From Actinomycetes bacterium (GTDB lineage: Bacteria; Actinomycetota; Acidimicrobiia; IMCC26256; Chersky-534): a stretch of 42,542 nt of DNA. Made by a program: the position numbers and the translations under genes. The stretch is taken from NCBI GenBank assembly GCA_025463865.1, contig JAODBH010000046.1, positions 1-42,542 of the forward strand, read 5' to 3'. The notes under the pieces are model-generated. The model saw only the letters and a list, made by a program, of their open reading frames with translations, searched no databases and was not told the DNA's origin. Below are positions 16,144 through 23,852 of the stretch, piece by piece. Each line of letters opens with the position of its first letter. The first letter of the stretch is position 1.

Positions 16144-16569
16144 CTACCCCTCATGCGGTTCTGCGGTCGCGGTGACCGTGATGGTCACCGGACCTTGCGG
16201 GTCGAGGAGGTCCAGGAAGCCGAGATCGAAGCGGCCGCGCACGACGACCGTGACCCGATTGCCGGCGATGGTGACGTCGGGAGTGCCGGTGATCTCGAGG
16301 CCGTTGACGCTCCGGAGCGAGGCCCGGGCGCGTGCGTCGGCGAGGGACGGGTCGATCTGGAGCCGCCCGCTGGATCGACGAACGTCGGGGTCGATGCCCG
16401 ACGCGCCGGCTCGGGCCGCGCTGTCGGCGGCGGCGACGAGCGAGCGACGTTCCCCGAACGCGCGCCACAGGTCGATGCTGATGCCGCCGAGCACGAGCAT
16501 CGTCACGCACAGCCCGAGGATCCAAACGGTCACGAACCCGTGCTCGCCGTCGCGTCGACGGGCGGTCAC
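16144..16569 (-). CDS. TadG-like pilus assembly protein
   Basis: A 141-residue protein with one N-terminal membrane helix (GFVTVWILGLCVTMLVLGGISIDL, written here as two overlapping stretches: GFVTVWILGLCV and TMLVLGGISIDL). The segment AAADSAARAGASGID follows, characteristic of TadG/TadE-like pilus proteins that remain membrane-anchored. The rest is a beta-rich extracytoplasmic part (VTIAGNRVTVVVRGRFDL). It begins at the GTG at 16569, overlapping the preceding stop as GTGA, and is the last gene of the Tad operon. It is much shorter than Gram-negative TadG and has no von Willebrand domain, so it may be a minor pseudopilin. Confidence 0.75.
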   Translation of the reverse strand: MTARRRDGEHGFVTVWILGLCVTMLVLGGISIDLWRAFGERRSLVAAADSAARAGASGIDPDVRRSSGRLQIDPSLADARARASLRSVNGLEITGTPDVTIAGNRVTVVVRGRFDLGFLDLLDPQGPVTITVTATAEPHEG

Positions 16570-17012
16570 CGGTCGTAGCTCCGGTACGGGTCGACGATCT
16601 CGGCGTGGGACACGCTCCACGTCGCGTGATAGGTCCCGCGTCCGAAGCCGGGGAAGACGAGCGCGGGCGCATCGACCCGCACGGTGGCGACGACGGTCGC
16701 TCCGGGTTCGGGTGCGCCGGCGCACGTCACGGAGAGGACGCCGCTCGCCCCGGCGTCGCGGATGCCGTAGTTCGGTGCCATGGCGGCGACGAGCGCGACC
16801 GCCCGCAGTTGGCCTTCGGCCGCGGTGTCGGCGCCGGCGCACACGCGTGACGCTTCGGCGACGGCACTGCGGGCGAAGTCCTGGTACTCGAGCCAGCGGG
16901 GGATCTGGAGCACCAGCAGCATCACCGGGATCAACAGGATCGCCACGCCCACGACGAACTCCAGCGTTCCGAACCCCGAGTCGGCGGCGTGGACGCGTCG
17001 GCGGTGTCTCAC
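16566..17012 (-). CDS. TadE/TadF-like minor pilin
   Basis: A 148-residue prepilin-like protein. It has a short basic N-terminus, then SGFGTLEFVVGVAILLIPVM. The Gly before FGTLE and the Glu five residues after it fit class III prepilin cleavage. A secreted beta-rich domain with two Cys (SRVCAGAD and SVTCAGAPE) follows. The GTG at 17012 overlaps the previous stop. It sits between tadE and the tadG-like gene and probably acts in pilus initiation or tip formation in the cell envelope. Confidence 0.75.
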   Translation of the reverse strand: MRHRRRVHAADSGFGTLEFVVGVAILLIPVMLLVLQIPRWLEYQDFARSAVAEASRVCAGADTAAEGQLRAVALVAAMAPNYGIRDAGASGVLSVTCAGAPEPGATVVATVRVDAPALVFPGFGRGTYHATWSVSHAEIVDPYRSYDR

Positions 17013-17434
17013 GGTCGGGTCGGGTCCGGATCGAGTTGGACGGAGGCACTCGTCGTGAAGGACCAGTTGTCGACCTTCCATCCGCCCATGGCCGGGGCGA
17101 CCCAGCCGCGGAAGCGCACCTGGGCGGTCGCGGTGACGTCGACGCCGTTGGCCTCGCAACGGATGTCCACGCCCGAGCGCATCCGCGGGCCCAGCATCTG
17201 CGCGATCGCGGCGCGGGCGTGGGACTCGCAGCGGGCGACCTCGTCCGACCGCCCACGGCCGACGATGCCCGCGCGTGCTCCTTCGTCCAGCGCGGCCCGG
17301 ACCGCGCCGCGGCCGTACGTGAACACGACGAACTGTGCCCCGTACACGAGGAGCAACAACGACAACGCGGCCGCGAAGATGAACTCGATCGTCGCGAAGC
17401 CGGATTGGGTGTCGTCGCGGGACCTGGCGATCAG
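17009..17434 (-). CDS. TadE-like minor pilin with non-canonical start
   Basis: A 141-residue pseudopilin with QSGFATIEFIFAAALSLLLL near its N-terminus, a typical TadE-type leader and helix with Glu at +5 after the Gly. The C-terminal part is extracytoplasmic (VDVTATAQVRFRGWVAP). No ATG, GTG or TTG lies in frame between the pilin gene and the leader. The best start is the CTG at 17434, which overlaps the pilin stop as CTGA; the ATC next to it is another possibility. Coupled translation from the pilin gene is therefore likely. The family call is good; the start is weakly supported. Confidence 0.7.
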   Translation of the reverse strand: MIARSRDDTQSGFATIEFIFAAALSLLLLVYGAQFVVFTYGRGAVRAALDEGARAGIVGRGRSDEVARCESHARAAIAQMLGPRMRSGVDIRCEANGVDVTATAQVRFRGWVAPAMGGWKVDNWSFTTSASVQLDPDPTRP

Positions 17435-17631
17435 GATCCCGGGAGCGAGCTCTTGATGAAGTCGGTCACCTGGGTGCCGACCCCGCGGATCGCGGCCCAG
17501 ATGCCCACGAGGGCGAGGATCGCCAGGGCAGCGTTGCCGAGGAGCTCCGCGGTGGTCATGCCCTGCTCGTCGTGGGGTGCGGCAACGCCGGCGACGACGT
17601 GCAGCCAGCATCGGAGGATGCGCTCGTACAT
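17431..17631 (-). CDS. Flp-type major pilin
   Basis: A 66-residue prepilin. A 24-residue leader ends in DEQG. The mature part begins MTTAELLGNAALAILALVGI, with Glu at position +5 as required for processing and assembly of Flp pilins. Only about 42 residues remain after cleavage, normal for Flp subunits. The ATG at 17631 is preceded by GGAG. It lies 47 bp after tadC, the only sizeable gap within the operon, which could allow differential expression of the pilin. A prepilin peptidase gene is not seen in the window. Confidence 0.85.
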   Translation of the reverse strand: MYERILRCWLHVVAGVAAPHDEQGMTTAELLGNAALAILALVGIWAAIRGVGTQVTDFIKSSLPGS

Positions 17632-17678
17632 GGTGGTGCTCCATTCCGTGGATGTGATCCGTGATCAGGGACGTGCGG

Positions 17679-18620
17679 TCAGTGGAAGCCGAAGACGATG
17701 GACGGGATCGGCGCGGCGATGAACAGGAGCATCGTCGGGGCGAGGATCGCAATGGTCGGGACGAGCATCGCGGCGCGCCGCTTCGTGGCGGTCTTGCGCA
17801 ACTCATCGCGACGCGAGTCGCGGATGTCCCGGCTGAGGTCGAGCAGCGCTCCCGCGAGGTCCACACCGCGCTCCGCGCCGGTGGCGAAGAGCTTGTAGGT
17901 GCGAGCGGCAGCCGGCTCGGCGGTGGCGTCGGCTGCGTGGTGGAACGCCTCGGGCTCGGAGGCACCGTTGCGGATCGACTGCAGGACGTCCCCGAGATCC
18001 TCGATCACCGCTCCGTGCCCGCGGTCGACGAGACGTTGGACGGCTTGCACGGGACCGGCGCCGGTACGGACGTGGAGTGCGAGCAACTGGTTGACGGTGT
18101 AGAGCTCGAGGCGGATGCGCTCGTTGCGGGCTTCGATCGCTTGCTCCAGGCGGCCGCGGGACCGGAGCCCACCGGCCACCAGCCCGACGAGGGCCATCAC
18201 GAACGCGACCGCAGGCGTGGCGACGACGAGACCGACGACGAGCGCCACACCACCGAAGAGCGCGGCACGTGTCACTTGACCGGTGCGGAACGCCTCGGGG
18301 CTCATGGCGTCGAGACCACCCTGACGGAGTTTGCGCCGGAGTTGGTCGTCGCCGCGTGATTCGATCCGCCGGCCGACCTGCTGCACCAGCGCGACGAGCG
18401 GAGGACCGAAGAGGCGGCCGACGATGCTGCTGCTGGGGGTCACCGTGGGTGACGCCACCGCGAGGACGTCGGCGCTGTGCCCGAGCCGCGCGCGGGTGAC
18501 GATCGTGTACGGGCGCACACGGGCGGCCAGGCGCGGAAGCGGTCGCACCACGAGCGACGCGAAGGCCGCGCAGGCGAGGCCGATCGTGAGCGCAGCCAGA
18601 ATCGCCAGCCCGCCGATCAC
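17679..18620 (-). CDS. tadC: Tad platform protein TadC
   Basis: A 313-residue inner-membrane platform protein of the type II secretion F superfamily. N-terminal helix GLAILAALTIGLACAAFAS, a central hydrophobic pair (LFGGVALVVGLVVATPAVAF), then a cytoplasmic helical domain (LYTVNQLLALHVRTGAGPVQ) and a C-terminal helix IAILAPTMLLFIAAPIPSIV. It starts at the GTG at 18620 within the tadB stop (GTGA). With TadB it forms the membrane base on which the TadA ATPase works. Confidence 0.85.
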   Translation of the reverse strand: MIGGLAILAALTIGLACAAFASLVVRPLPRLAARVRPYTIVTRARLGHSADVLAVASPTVTPSSSIVGRLFGPPLVALVQQVGRRIESRGDDQLRRKLRQGGLDAMSPEAFRTGQVTRAALFGGVALVVGLVVATPAVAFVMALVGLVAGGLRSRGRLEQAIEARNERIRLELYTVNQLLALHVRTGAGPVQAVQRLVDRGHGAVIEDLGDVLQSIRNGASEPEAFHHAADATAEPAAARTYKLFATGAERGVDLAGALLDLSRDIRDSRRDELRKTATKRRAAMLVPTIAILAPTMLLFIAAPIPSIVFGFH

Positions 18621-19513
18621 CGGGCGTCCGCCGGCCCGAGGGCCGCGGCCGAGCCGAAGACCCGGTCCTCCGTGAGGTTGCGGCCCAGGCGGCTGATGAG
18701 CGTGTAGCCGAACGCGCTCATCGCGCCGCCGACGAGGACCACCAGCAACCCGGCCTGCGAGCGGTAGAAGTCGCGGAAGGGTCCGTCGCTGAACGTGAGC
18801 GCGAGGAGCACGAGCCACGGCAGGCAGACCACCGCCCGCGCGTTGATCTGCATCTCGAGCCCGTCGGTCGCGATCTCCTGCTGCACCTTCAGGTCACGTG
18901 TGGTGGAGGCGACGAGGTCCTCGAGGATGTCCTTCACGATCCGCCCGCCCCGTTCGTGGGCGAGGATCAGGACCTCGATCACGCGGTCGCTGCTCGGGTT
19001 GGCGAGCTCTTCCTTGATGATCTCGAGCGCAGGGACGGTCCCGAGCATGCGGGCAAGGAGCGGAAAGCGGGCGAAGGCGACGCGGAGCGGCTCCGGTCCC
19101 GAGTCGACCAGCGAGTTGAGCGCGTGCGTGACCGGTCGGCCCGCGGAAACCGATGCGAGGATGTCGCGTAGGCCGTCGGGCCAGGCCTCCTGCACCGCCG
19201 CGAGCCGGCTCGAGCGCCGTCGGGCGAAGAAGGCGCGTGGCATGCCGGCGATCGCGATGGCGGGCACCACGGCCACCGTCGGAGTGCCCGTCGCCACGAC
19301 GAGGACGGTGAACGCGAACAAGCCGACCCCGAAGGACCCGGCCCAGAACTGCCGCGGCGTGAGGGCGACGCCGGCTTGCTGGAGCCACAGCTGCCGGGAG
19401 GAGATCGCAGCGCGCGAACGCCGGACCGGGAACCGGATCACCGGTGGATGCCCGGTGGCGAACCCCGCGGCGCACGCACACGCAACGCCGATGCAGACGG
19501 ACGCGAGGAGCAT
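18617..19513 (-). CDS. tadB: Tad platform protein TadB
   Basis: A 298-residue membrane protein with a type II secretion F domain. N-terminal helix LLASVCIGVACACAAGF, a further helix pair around FTVLVVATGTPTVAVVPAI, then the GSPII-F core with GLRDILASVSAGRPVTHALN and HERGGRIVKDILEDL. The C-terminal helices include VVCLPWLVLLALTF and GLLVVLVGGAMSAFG. The ATG at 19513 shares one base with the stop of the tadA gene. It partners TadC next door in pilus assembly. Confidence 0.87.
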   Translation of the reverse strand: MLLASVCIGVACACAAGFATGHPPVIRFPVRRSRAAISSRQLWLQQAGVALTPRQFWAGSFGVGLFAFTVLVVATGTPTVAVVPAIAIAGMPRAFFARRRSSRLAAVQEAWPDGLRDILASVSAGRPVTHALNSLVDSGPEPLRVAFARFPLLARMLGTVPALEIIKEELANPSSDRVIEVLILAHERGGRIVKDILEDLVASTTRDLKVQQEIATDGLEMQINARAVVCLPWLVLLALTFSDGPFRDFYRSQAGLLVVLVGGAMSAFGYTLISRLGRNLTEDRVFGSAAALGPADAR

Positions 19514-20796
19514 CACAGGGGATCGCACCGGCCTTCGAGGATGCCGCGCACGGTCATGCCCTCCGGGAGGGTGCGGTCGATGCGGTCCGCGAGTCCTTCG
19601 GGACAGGTACCCGTCCATTCGAGCGGTGCACCGAGCGCCTGACGCCGGAAGATGGGTTCCACGGTGAAGTCGTCGGTGAGCGCGGGGACGACCGCAGTGA
19701 TCTCCATGACCTGACGGCGGATTCCGGGGCGTCCTTCGGTGGGCTGGTCGTCGCGGTCGACGTGCACGACGAGGTCGAGCGACTCGGAGAACACCTTGCG
19801 GACCACCCGCTCGGCCACGTTCTCGCCGGCCATCAGCGCGGCGTTGACCAACGCGTTGAGGGCTTCCGGCGCACTGTTGGCGTGCACCGTGCACAAGAAG
19901 CCGCAGCCCGCGTTGACCGCCCGCGTGAGCTCGAATGCCTCCGCGCCACGCACTTCCCCGCAGACGATGCGGTCGGGCCGCATCGCGAGCACGAACTTGA
20001 TCAGGTCGCGGAGACTGATCTCGCCGGTGCCGTCGAGGGTGGCGGGGCGCACCTCGTAGTAGCCGCCGTGGGTGATCGGCACCGCGAGCTCGCGAATCTC
20101 CTCGCAGCAACGGACGCAGTGGCTGCTCGGTCCGGCCGCGAGCAGCGCGGCGAGCAGGGTCGTCTTCCCCGCACCCGGCTCACCGGAGACCGTCATGCGC
20201 GACCGCAGCTGCATCGCGGCCCACAGGAACCCGGCCGCCGGTCGACTGAGCGAGTCGCGGCGCACCAGGTCGTCGAGCGTGACGTAGCGCACGGTGTAGC
20301 GGCGCAAGGTGGCCGAGATCTGGTCGGCGACCGGTGGGATCGCGACCGTCAGGCGGGCGGTGCCCTGCAGGACCCGGGCCTGCACGATCGGATGCTTGGC
20401 GTTGACCTGGCGTTCGGTGGTGGCCAGGAGCCGGTCGATGATCTGGCTGTTCTCCTCCTCGCTGGTCGGCGTCGTGAGCCCGCGGAGCCGGCCGAAGCTG
20501 TCGAGGTACGACACGCGTGGTCCCTCGATGAAGATCTCCTCGACGTCACGCCGGGCGAGCAGCTCGGTGAGCGGCCCGAAGTCGGTGACCGAGCGGAGGA
20601 CCCGCTCGATCATCTGGGTCGGATCGCTCAGCGGTACCTCGTCGCCCAGGTGGGCGCGGCGCTGGTACTCGTCGACCGCGCGTTGCACCTCGACGCGGAC
20701 CTCGTCGAGGTCGCCTTCGGCCCGGAGCCGTCGGCGCTCGATGCGCCCGAGCACGTCGCGACGGATGGCGTCGTAGGCATCGACCCGCAGGCTCAT
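19513..20796 (-). CDS. tadA: Tad pilus assembly ATPase CpaF/TadA
   Basis: A 427-residue secretion ATPase that powers Flp pilus assembly. The N-terminal domain holds DFGPLTELLARRDVEEIFIEG. The Walker A motif is SGEPGAGKTTLLAALL, followed by the Asp box EEIRELAVP, Walker B RPDRIVCGEVRGAEAF and the His box GFLCTVHANSAPEALNAL. These are complete, so the enzyme should be active. The ATG at 20796 overlaps the upstream stop by 4 bp. It would form a cytoplasmic hexamer under TadB/TadC. Confidence 0.93.
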   Translation of the reverse strand: MSLRVDAYDAIRRDVLGRIERRRLRAEGDLDEVRVEVQRAVDEYQRRAHLGDEVPLSDPTQMIERVLRSVTDFGPLTELLARRDVEEIFIEGPRVSYLDSFGRLRGLTTPTSEEENSQIIDRLLATTERQVNAKHPIVQARVLQGTARLTVAIPPVADQISATLRRYTVRYVTLDDLVRRDSLSRPAAGFLWAAMQLRSRMTVSGEPGAGKTTLLAALLAAGPSSHCVRCCEEIRELAVPITHGGYYEVRPATLDGTGEISLRDLIKFVLAMRPDRIVCGEVRGAEAFELTRAVNAGCGFLCTVHANSAPEALNALVNAALMAGENVAERVVRKVFSESLDLVVHVDRDDQPTEGRPGIRRQVMEITAVVPALTDDFTVEPIFRRQALGAPLEWTGTCPEGLADRIDRTLPEGMTVRGILEGRCDPL

Positions 20797-22028
20797 GTGA
20801 GCCCCGTTCTCGAGCCGACGAGACGCCGCACGAAGCGCGAGCCCGACGGCCGCTGCCCCGTCCGTGAGGCCGAGGGTTGGAGCTGGGCGAGGACCTCCGC
20901 GACCGCGCGGGTGAAGGGGCCGGCGGCGACGACCGTGCCCAGCCACGACGCCGCCGCGACCCGGTCGTCGTCGGGAACGAAGCTCAACGATGCGGGCGGA
21001 TAGGTGCGGACGATCTCGGCCGCGATCTCGGACCGGGTGAAGCGGTCGGTGGGAGCGCGGTTGACGACGATGTGCACCGGCGCGACGGGCGCCAACACCC
21101 GGACCTCCGCAACCCAGGCCAGGAGCCGGGTGACACCCACGGGAGTTCCCGTGGTCACCGCGACGATGGCGTCGGCCTCGGCCAGCAGGGTCCGACCGAT
21201 CGCGTAGCGGGCCCGACCGGGGCCGGGCACGTTCTCGATGCGGCTCGCGATGTTGACGACGACGCCGGCGTGGTGCCGGGCCAGCGCGGCGAGGACGTCG
21301 GTGAGCTCGGCGGGCCGGAGTTGGGCCCACGCGCCGACGTTCGGCAGACCGGCCAGGATCGTGCAGCCCGAGGAGCTCTCGACGAGCAGGGAGCTCTCGA
21401 GCTCGCCCATCCCGAACTCGACTGCGTCGATGGCGGTGCGGAGGTTGGGCTCGATCGGAAGGCTCAGCCGTTGGGCGATCGCCGGCGCGACGTCGTCCGC
21501 GTCGACGAGGACGACCCGGTCGGACATCGACGCCGACCGCCGGCCCAGCTCGATCGCGATCTCGGTGTTGCCGCCGCCCGCGGGTCCGCCGACGACCAGC
21601 AGGCGCCCACGTGCGGGTGCGCGGTCCGGCTCGTACGTCGCGTCGAGCGGATCGAGCGCGTCCTCCGGCCGGGGTCGCGACGTGGGCAGCAACGTGAGGA
21701 TCGTGGCGAGGAACTCGGCCGGAGCCGCGTCGTTGGCGATCACGCCGTCGAGGCCGAGGTCGGCGAGGAACGCGCGGGCCGTCGGTTCCTCCGGGTCGAA
21801 GACCCCGAGGATCGTGCGGTTCCGCTCGTGGATGGCGTCGACGAAGCCCCGGGTGAGCGCGGGCCAGCGATGGCTGACCACGAGGACGCCGTAGTCCTCG
21901 TCGAGGGCCAGGCGCTGGTCCATGACGACCTGGCGGATGCGCGCGCCGCCGTGGTCGGCGAAGTGGCGGTGAAGGTTCTCGACCCATGGTTCCGGGCTGA
22001 AGACGAGGGCGATCTCGGGCTCGGTCAC
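20793..22028 (-). CDS. CpaE/TadZ-like protein with altered Walker A
   Basis: A 411-residue protein with an N-terminal receiver-like region (about 1-115; DYGVLVVSHRWPALTRGF) and a MinD/ParA-like domain. The nucleotide loop reads VVGGPAGGGNTEIAIELG. Asn stands where the Walker A Lys belongs and the deviant-motif signature Lys is also missing. The switch-like Asp in VVLVDADDVAP is kept. CpaE/TadZ proteins place Tad pili at the cell pole, and some members have atypical nucleotide loops, so it may bind nucleotide poorly or not at all. The GTG at 22028 overlaps the cpaB stop. Confidence 0.82.
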   Translation of the reverse strand: MTEPEIALVFSPEPWVENLHRHFADHGGARIRQVVMDQRLALDEDYGVLVVSHRWPALTRGFVDAIHERNRTILGVFDPEEPTARAFLADLGLDGVIANDAAPAEFLATILTLLPTSRPRPEDALDPLDATYEPDRAPARGRLLVVGGPAGGGNTEIAIELGRRSASMSDRVVLVDADDVAPAIAQRLSLPIEPNLRTAIDAVEFGMGELESSLLVESSSGCTILAGLPNVGAWAQLRPAELTDVLAALARHHAGVVVNIASRIENVPGPGRARYAIGRTLLAEADAIVAVTTGTPVGVTRLLAWVAEVRVLAPVAPVHIVVNRAPTDRFTRSEIAAEIVRTYPPASLSFVPDDDRVAAASWLGTVVAAGPFTRAVAEVLAQLQPSASRTGQRPSGSRFVRRLVGSRTGLT

Positions 22029-22735
22029 GGTGCGGGCGCCGTCGTCGAGGTGACGGGGAGCGGGGCGACGGGGAGCGGGGCGGCGCCCGTGGCCAGGACC
22101 ACGACGAGGGAGTCGTCCTTGGCCTCGCGGGCCAGCTGCGCGGCCTGTGTCGCATCGACCGCGACGATGATCGAAACGGCGTCGTCACCGGTCAGGCCGG
22201 CGGAGCCGCCGGGCTGGCGGACGTCGAGCACCTCGACGTCGGTGGCGATGATGCCGGTCTGGTCGAAGACGTCGATGCGGTCGCCCGCGGTCAGATTGCC
22301 GCCGACGGCACGGGCCTTCGGCACGGCGATGCTGAGCGACCGCCGGCCGCGGCGCGCCGCCGCGTGCAGGAGCGAGCTGCGGGGTACCGGGTCGCCCGCG
22401 GTGAGCGCGTCGCGGGTGATCGAGCCGCGTAGTGACCGGGCGGCCTCAGGACTGACCATCCGGTCGAGGAGCTGGGAGCCCATCTGCACGCGCTCGAAGC
22501 GGAAGGAGGCACGGTCGACCACCTCACCGGGATGCAGGTCGTGAGCGGCGACCGCGATGTCGACCCGGTGATCGGCGGCTGCGAAGGCCACGAGCGTGAG
22601 GACGGCGCCCAGGAGACCGGCCGCGATCATCACCAGGTGCCCGCTCGAGGGACGGCGCCGGAGGCGGGACGGGCGGGGGATCCGCACGACCGGCGGATCG
22701 GTGGCGTCCGCGCGGGAGCGGATCGGGGTGGTCAT
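22025..22735 (-). CDS. cpaB: Flp pilus assembly protein CpaB (SAF domain)
   Basis: A 236-residue protein with a cytoplasmic Arg-rich head, a membrane helix at about 30-50 (MIAAGLLGAVLTLVAFAAA) and a SAF domain (VAAHDLHPGEVVDRASFRF). A second region has GDRIDVFDQTGIIATDVEVLD, followed by a Pro/Ala-rich tail. In Tad systems CpaB/RcpC lies in the periplasm or wall zone. It heads the nine-gene operon. The ATG at 22735 has GGAGGA 8 nt upstream, so a longer upstream frame is rejected. The promoter should lie in the 210-bp divergent spacer before the HTH gene. Confidence 0.85.
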   Translation of the reverse strand: MTTPIRSRADATDPPVVRIPRPSRLRRRPSSGHLVMIAAGLLGAVLTLVAFAAADHRVDIAVAAHDLHPGEVVDRASFRFERVQMGSQLLDRMVSPEAARSLRGSITRDALTAGDPVPRSSLLHAAARRGRRSLSIAVPKARAVGGNLTAGDRIDVFDQTGIIATDVEVLDVRQPGGSAGLTGDDAVSIIVAVDATQAAQLAREAKDDSLVVVLATGAAPLPVAPLPVTSTTAPAP

Positions 22736-22932
22736 GAGCGGTCCTCCTGACCAGGCCGACATCCGATTGCGCGTCGGGGGAGTACATCGCCGGGTGCGGC
22801 TGATGCGCCATATTCGTAGCATGCGTGTCGTGTGACCGACAAGACGCGTCAGACGACGAGGGTCGCCGCTGGACGACGTCAGACTGTTCGACACGGTCCG
22901 TCCCGGGTCCAGAGGGCACCAGGGATGTGGTC

Positions 22933-22938
22933 TACGGT
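22933..22938 (+). promoter_or_regulatory. -10 box of a leaderless promoter for the HTH gene
   Basis: TACGGT followed by 7 nt (GCCGGAC) and the GTG at 22946. A second TANNNT box, TAGCAT at 22817-22822, precedes another in-frame GTG at 22832 by 9 nt and offers a longer protein. The 22736-22945 spacer holds no other clear feature. Confidence 0.45.
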
Positions 22939-22945
22939 GCCGGAC

Positions 22946-23221
22946 GTGGCTTCCGATACGACCTCAGGCTCGTCCGACTTCCCCCCGGTTCTGACCACGG
23001 CCATGGCGGCCGAGCTCCTGCAGGTGCACGTCGAGTACCTGCGTCAGATGGTGCGTGAGGGACGGGTCCCGTGCCATCGGTTCCCGGGCGGCCGGGAGAT
23101 GCGGTTCCTCCGCGACGAGCTGCTCGATTGGCTCAAGGCCCAGAGCGGCGCGGACCGGTCACCCGGCGCGAATGCGCCCGAGGCGGCGCAGGCAGCTCAG
23201 TCGGAGACGCGGCGCAAGTAG
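22946..23221 (+). CDS. Excisionase-type helix-turn-helix protein
   Basis: A 91-residue DNA-binding protein of the MerR/excisionase (HTH_17) type. TTAMAAELLQVHVEYLRQMV is followed by REGRVPCHRFPGGREMRFLRDELLDWLK, given here in overlapping description: a first helix pair, a PCHRFPGGRE wing and an LLDWLK end. A disordered Ala/Arg-rich tail follows. Orphan proteins of this kind act as small regulators. It is divergent from the Tad operon and could control it. Its 3' end overlaps the convergent unknown gene by 25 bp. The GTG at 22946 is chosen from the leaderless box; 22832 remains possible. Confidence 0.75.
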   Translation: MASDTTSGSSDFPPVLTTAMAAELLQVHVEYLRQMVREGRVPCHRFPGGREMRFLRDELLDWLKAQSGADRSPGANAPEAAQAAQSETRRK

Positions 23222-23775
23222 GCGATCCACGCGATCGGCACCGTCGTCTCGATGCCGTCGCCGGTCACGGTCACGTGGTCGGCGGCGCACCGGAGCCGGC
23301 CGCGCACCTCGTCGGCGAGCAGCATCGAACCGATCGCGACGGACTCCGCATCCATCTCGAGCTCGTACAACCGGGCCCGCAACGACGGGCTCGCCGGTTC
23401 GGGACGCAGGCCGCCGGCCCGGGCCCGCTCCACGGTGCGCACGACCAGCGGCGCGGGAATGCCGAGCCGCCGCCGCGCGCCCGGGCCGAACGGGATCGAG
23501 ATCATCGTCCGCACGTCGACGGACCCGCCGACGGTGGTGACCGTCGCGTAGTCGGATCCGACGTACGCGAGCGGCCCGGTGAACGTGTGCCCGGCGACGT
23601 CGAAGGCGAGCGTGTCGCCGCGGTGCATGTGCCCGACGAGCTCCTCGACCAGCGTCCGGCCGTGGCCCCACGCCTCGGCCGCGTCGCGGCCCAGGTCCTC
23701 CTCGTCCTCCCGCCACTGCTCCCGCATCGCGGCGGCGGTGGCGGCGAGGTCCTCGGGCAGCTCGTCGGCGGGCAT
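23197..23775 (-). CDS. Conserved protein of unknown function
   Basis: A 192-residue soluble protein, acidic in its first 40 residues (MPADELPEDLAATAAAMREQ). It has beta-rich segments such as GDTLAFDVAGHTFTGPLAYV and DYATVTTVGGSVDVRTMIS. The VGSDYATVTT pattern suggests a small SH3/LSM-like or PRC-like barrel, but I cannot name the family. No signal peptide or membrane helix is seen. It is divergent from the FadD19-like ligase across a 77-bp spacer carrying a palindrome. Codon bias supports it as a real gene. Confidence 0.65.
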   Translation of the reverse strand: MPADELPEDLAATAAAMREQWREDEEDLGRDAAEAWGHGRTLVEELVGHMHRGDTLAFDVAGHTFTGPLAYVGSDYATVTTVGGSVDVRTMISIPFGPGARRRLGIPAPLVVRTVERARAGGLRPEPASPSLRARLYELEMDAESVAIGSMLLADEVRGRLRCAADHVTVTGDGIETTVPIAWIAYLRRVSD

Positions 23776-23830
23776 CGGGCCTGTATCGGCAGACCACGGC
23801 CAACCTGTCGGATTCCTTGTCCGCCGGTAC

Positions 23831-23844
23831 GAGAACGTGTTCTA
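23831..23844 (+). promoter_or_regulatory. KstR-like palindrome before the FadD19-like ligase
   Basis: GAGAACGTGTTCTA contains perfect AGAAC/GTTCT half-sites separated by 2 nt. It matches the mycobacterial KstR consensus TnnAACnnGTTnnA at all fixed positions but the first T. It ends 8 nt before the ligase ATG, over the expected promoter, as in KstR-repressed cholesterol genes. No KstR gene is in the window. Confidence 0.6.
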
Positions 23845-23852
23845 CTTCGCGC

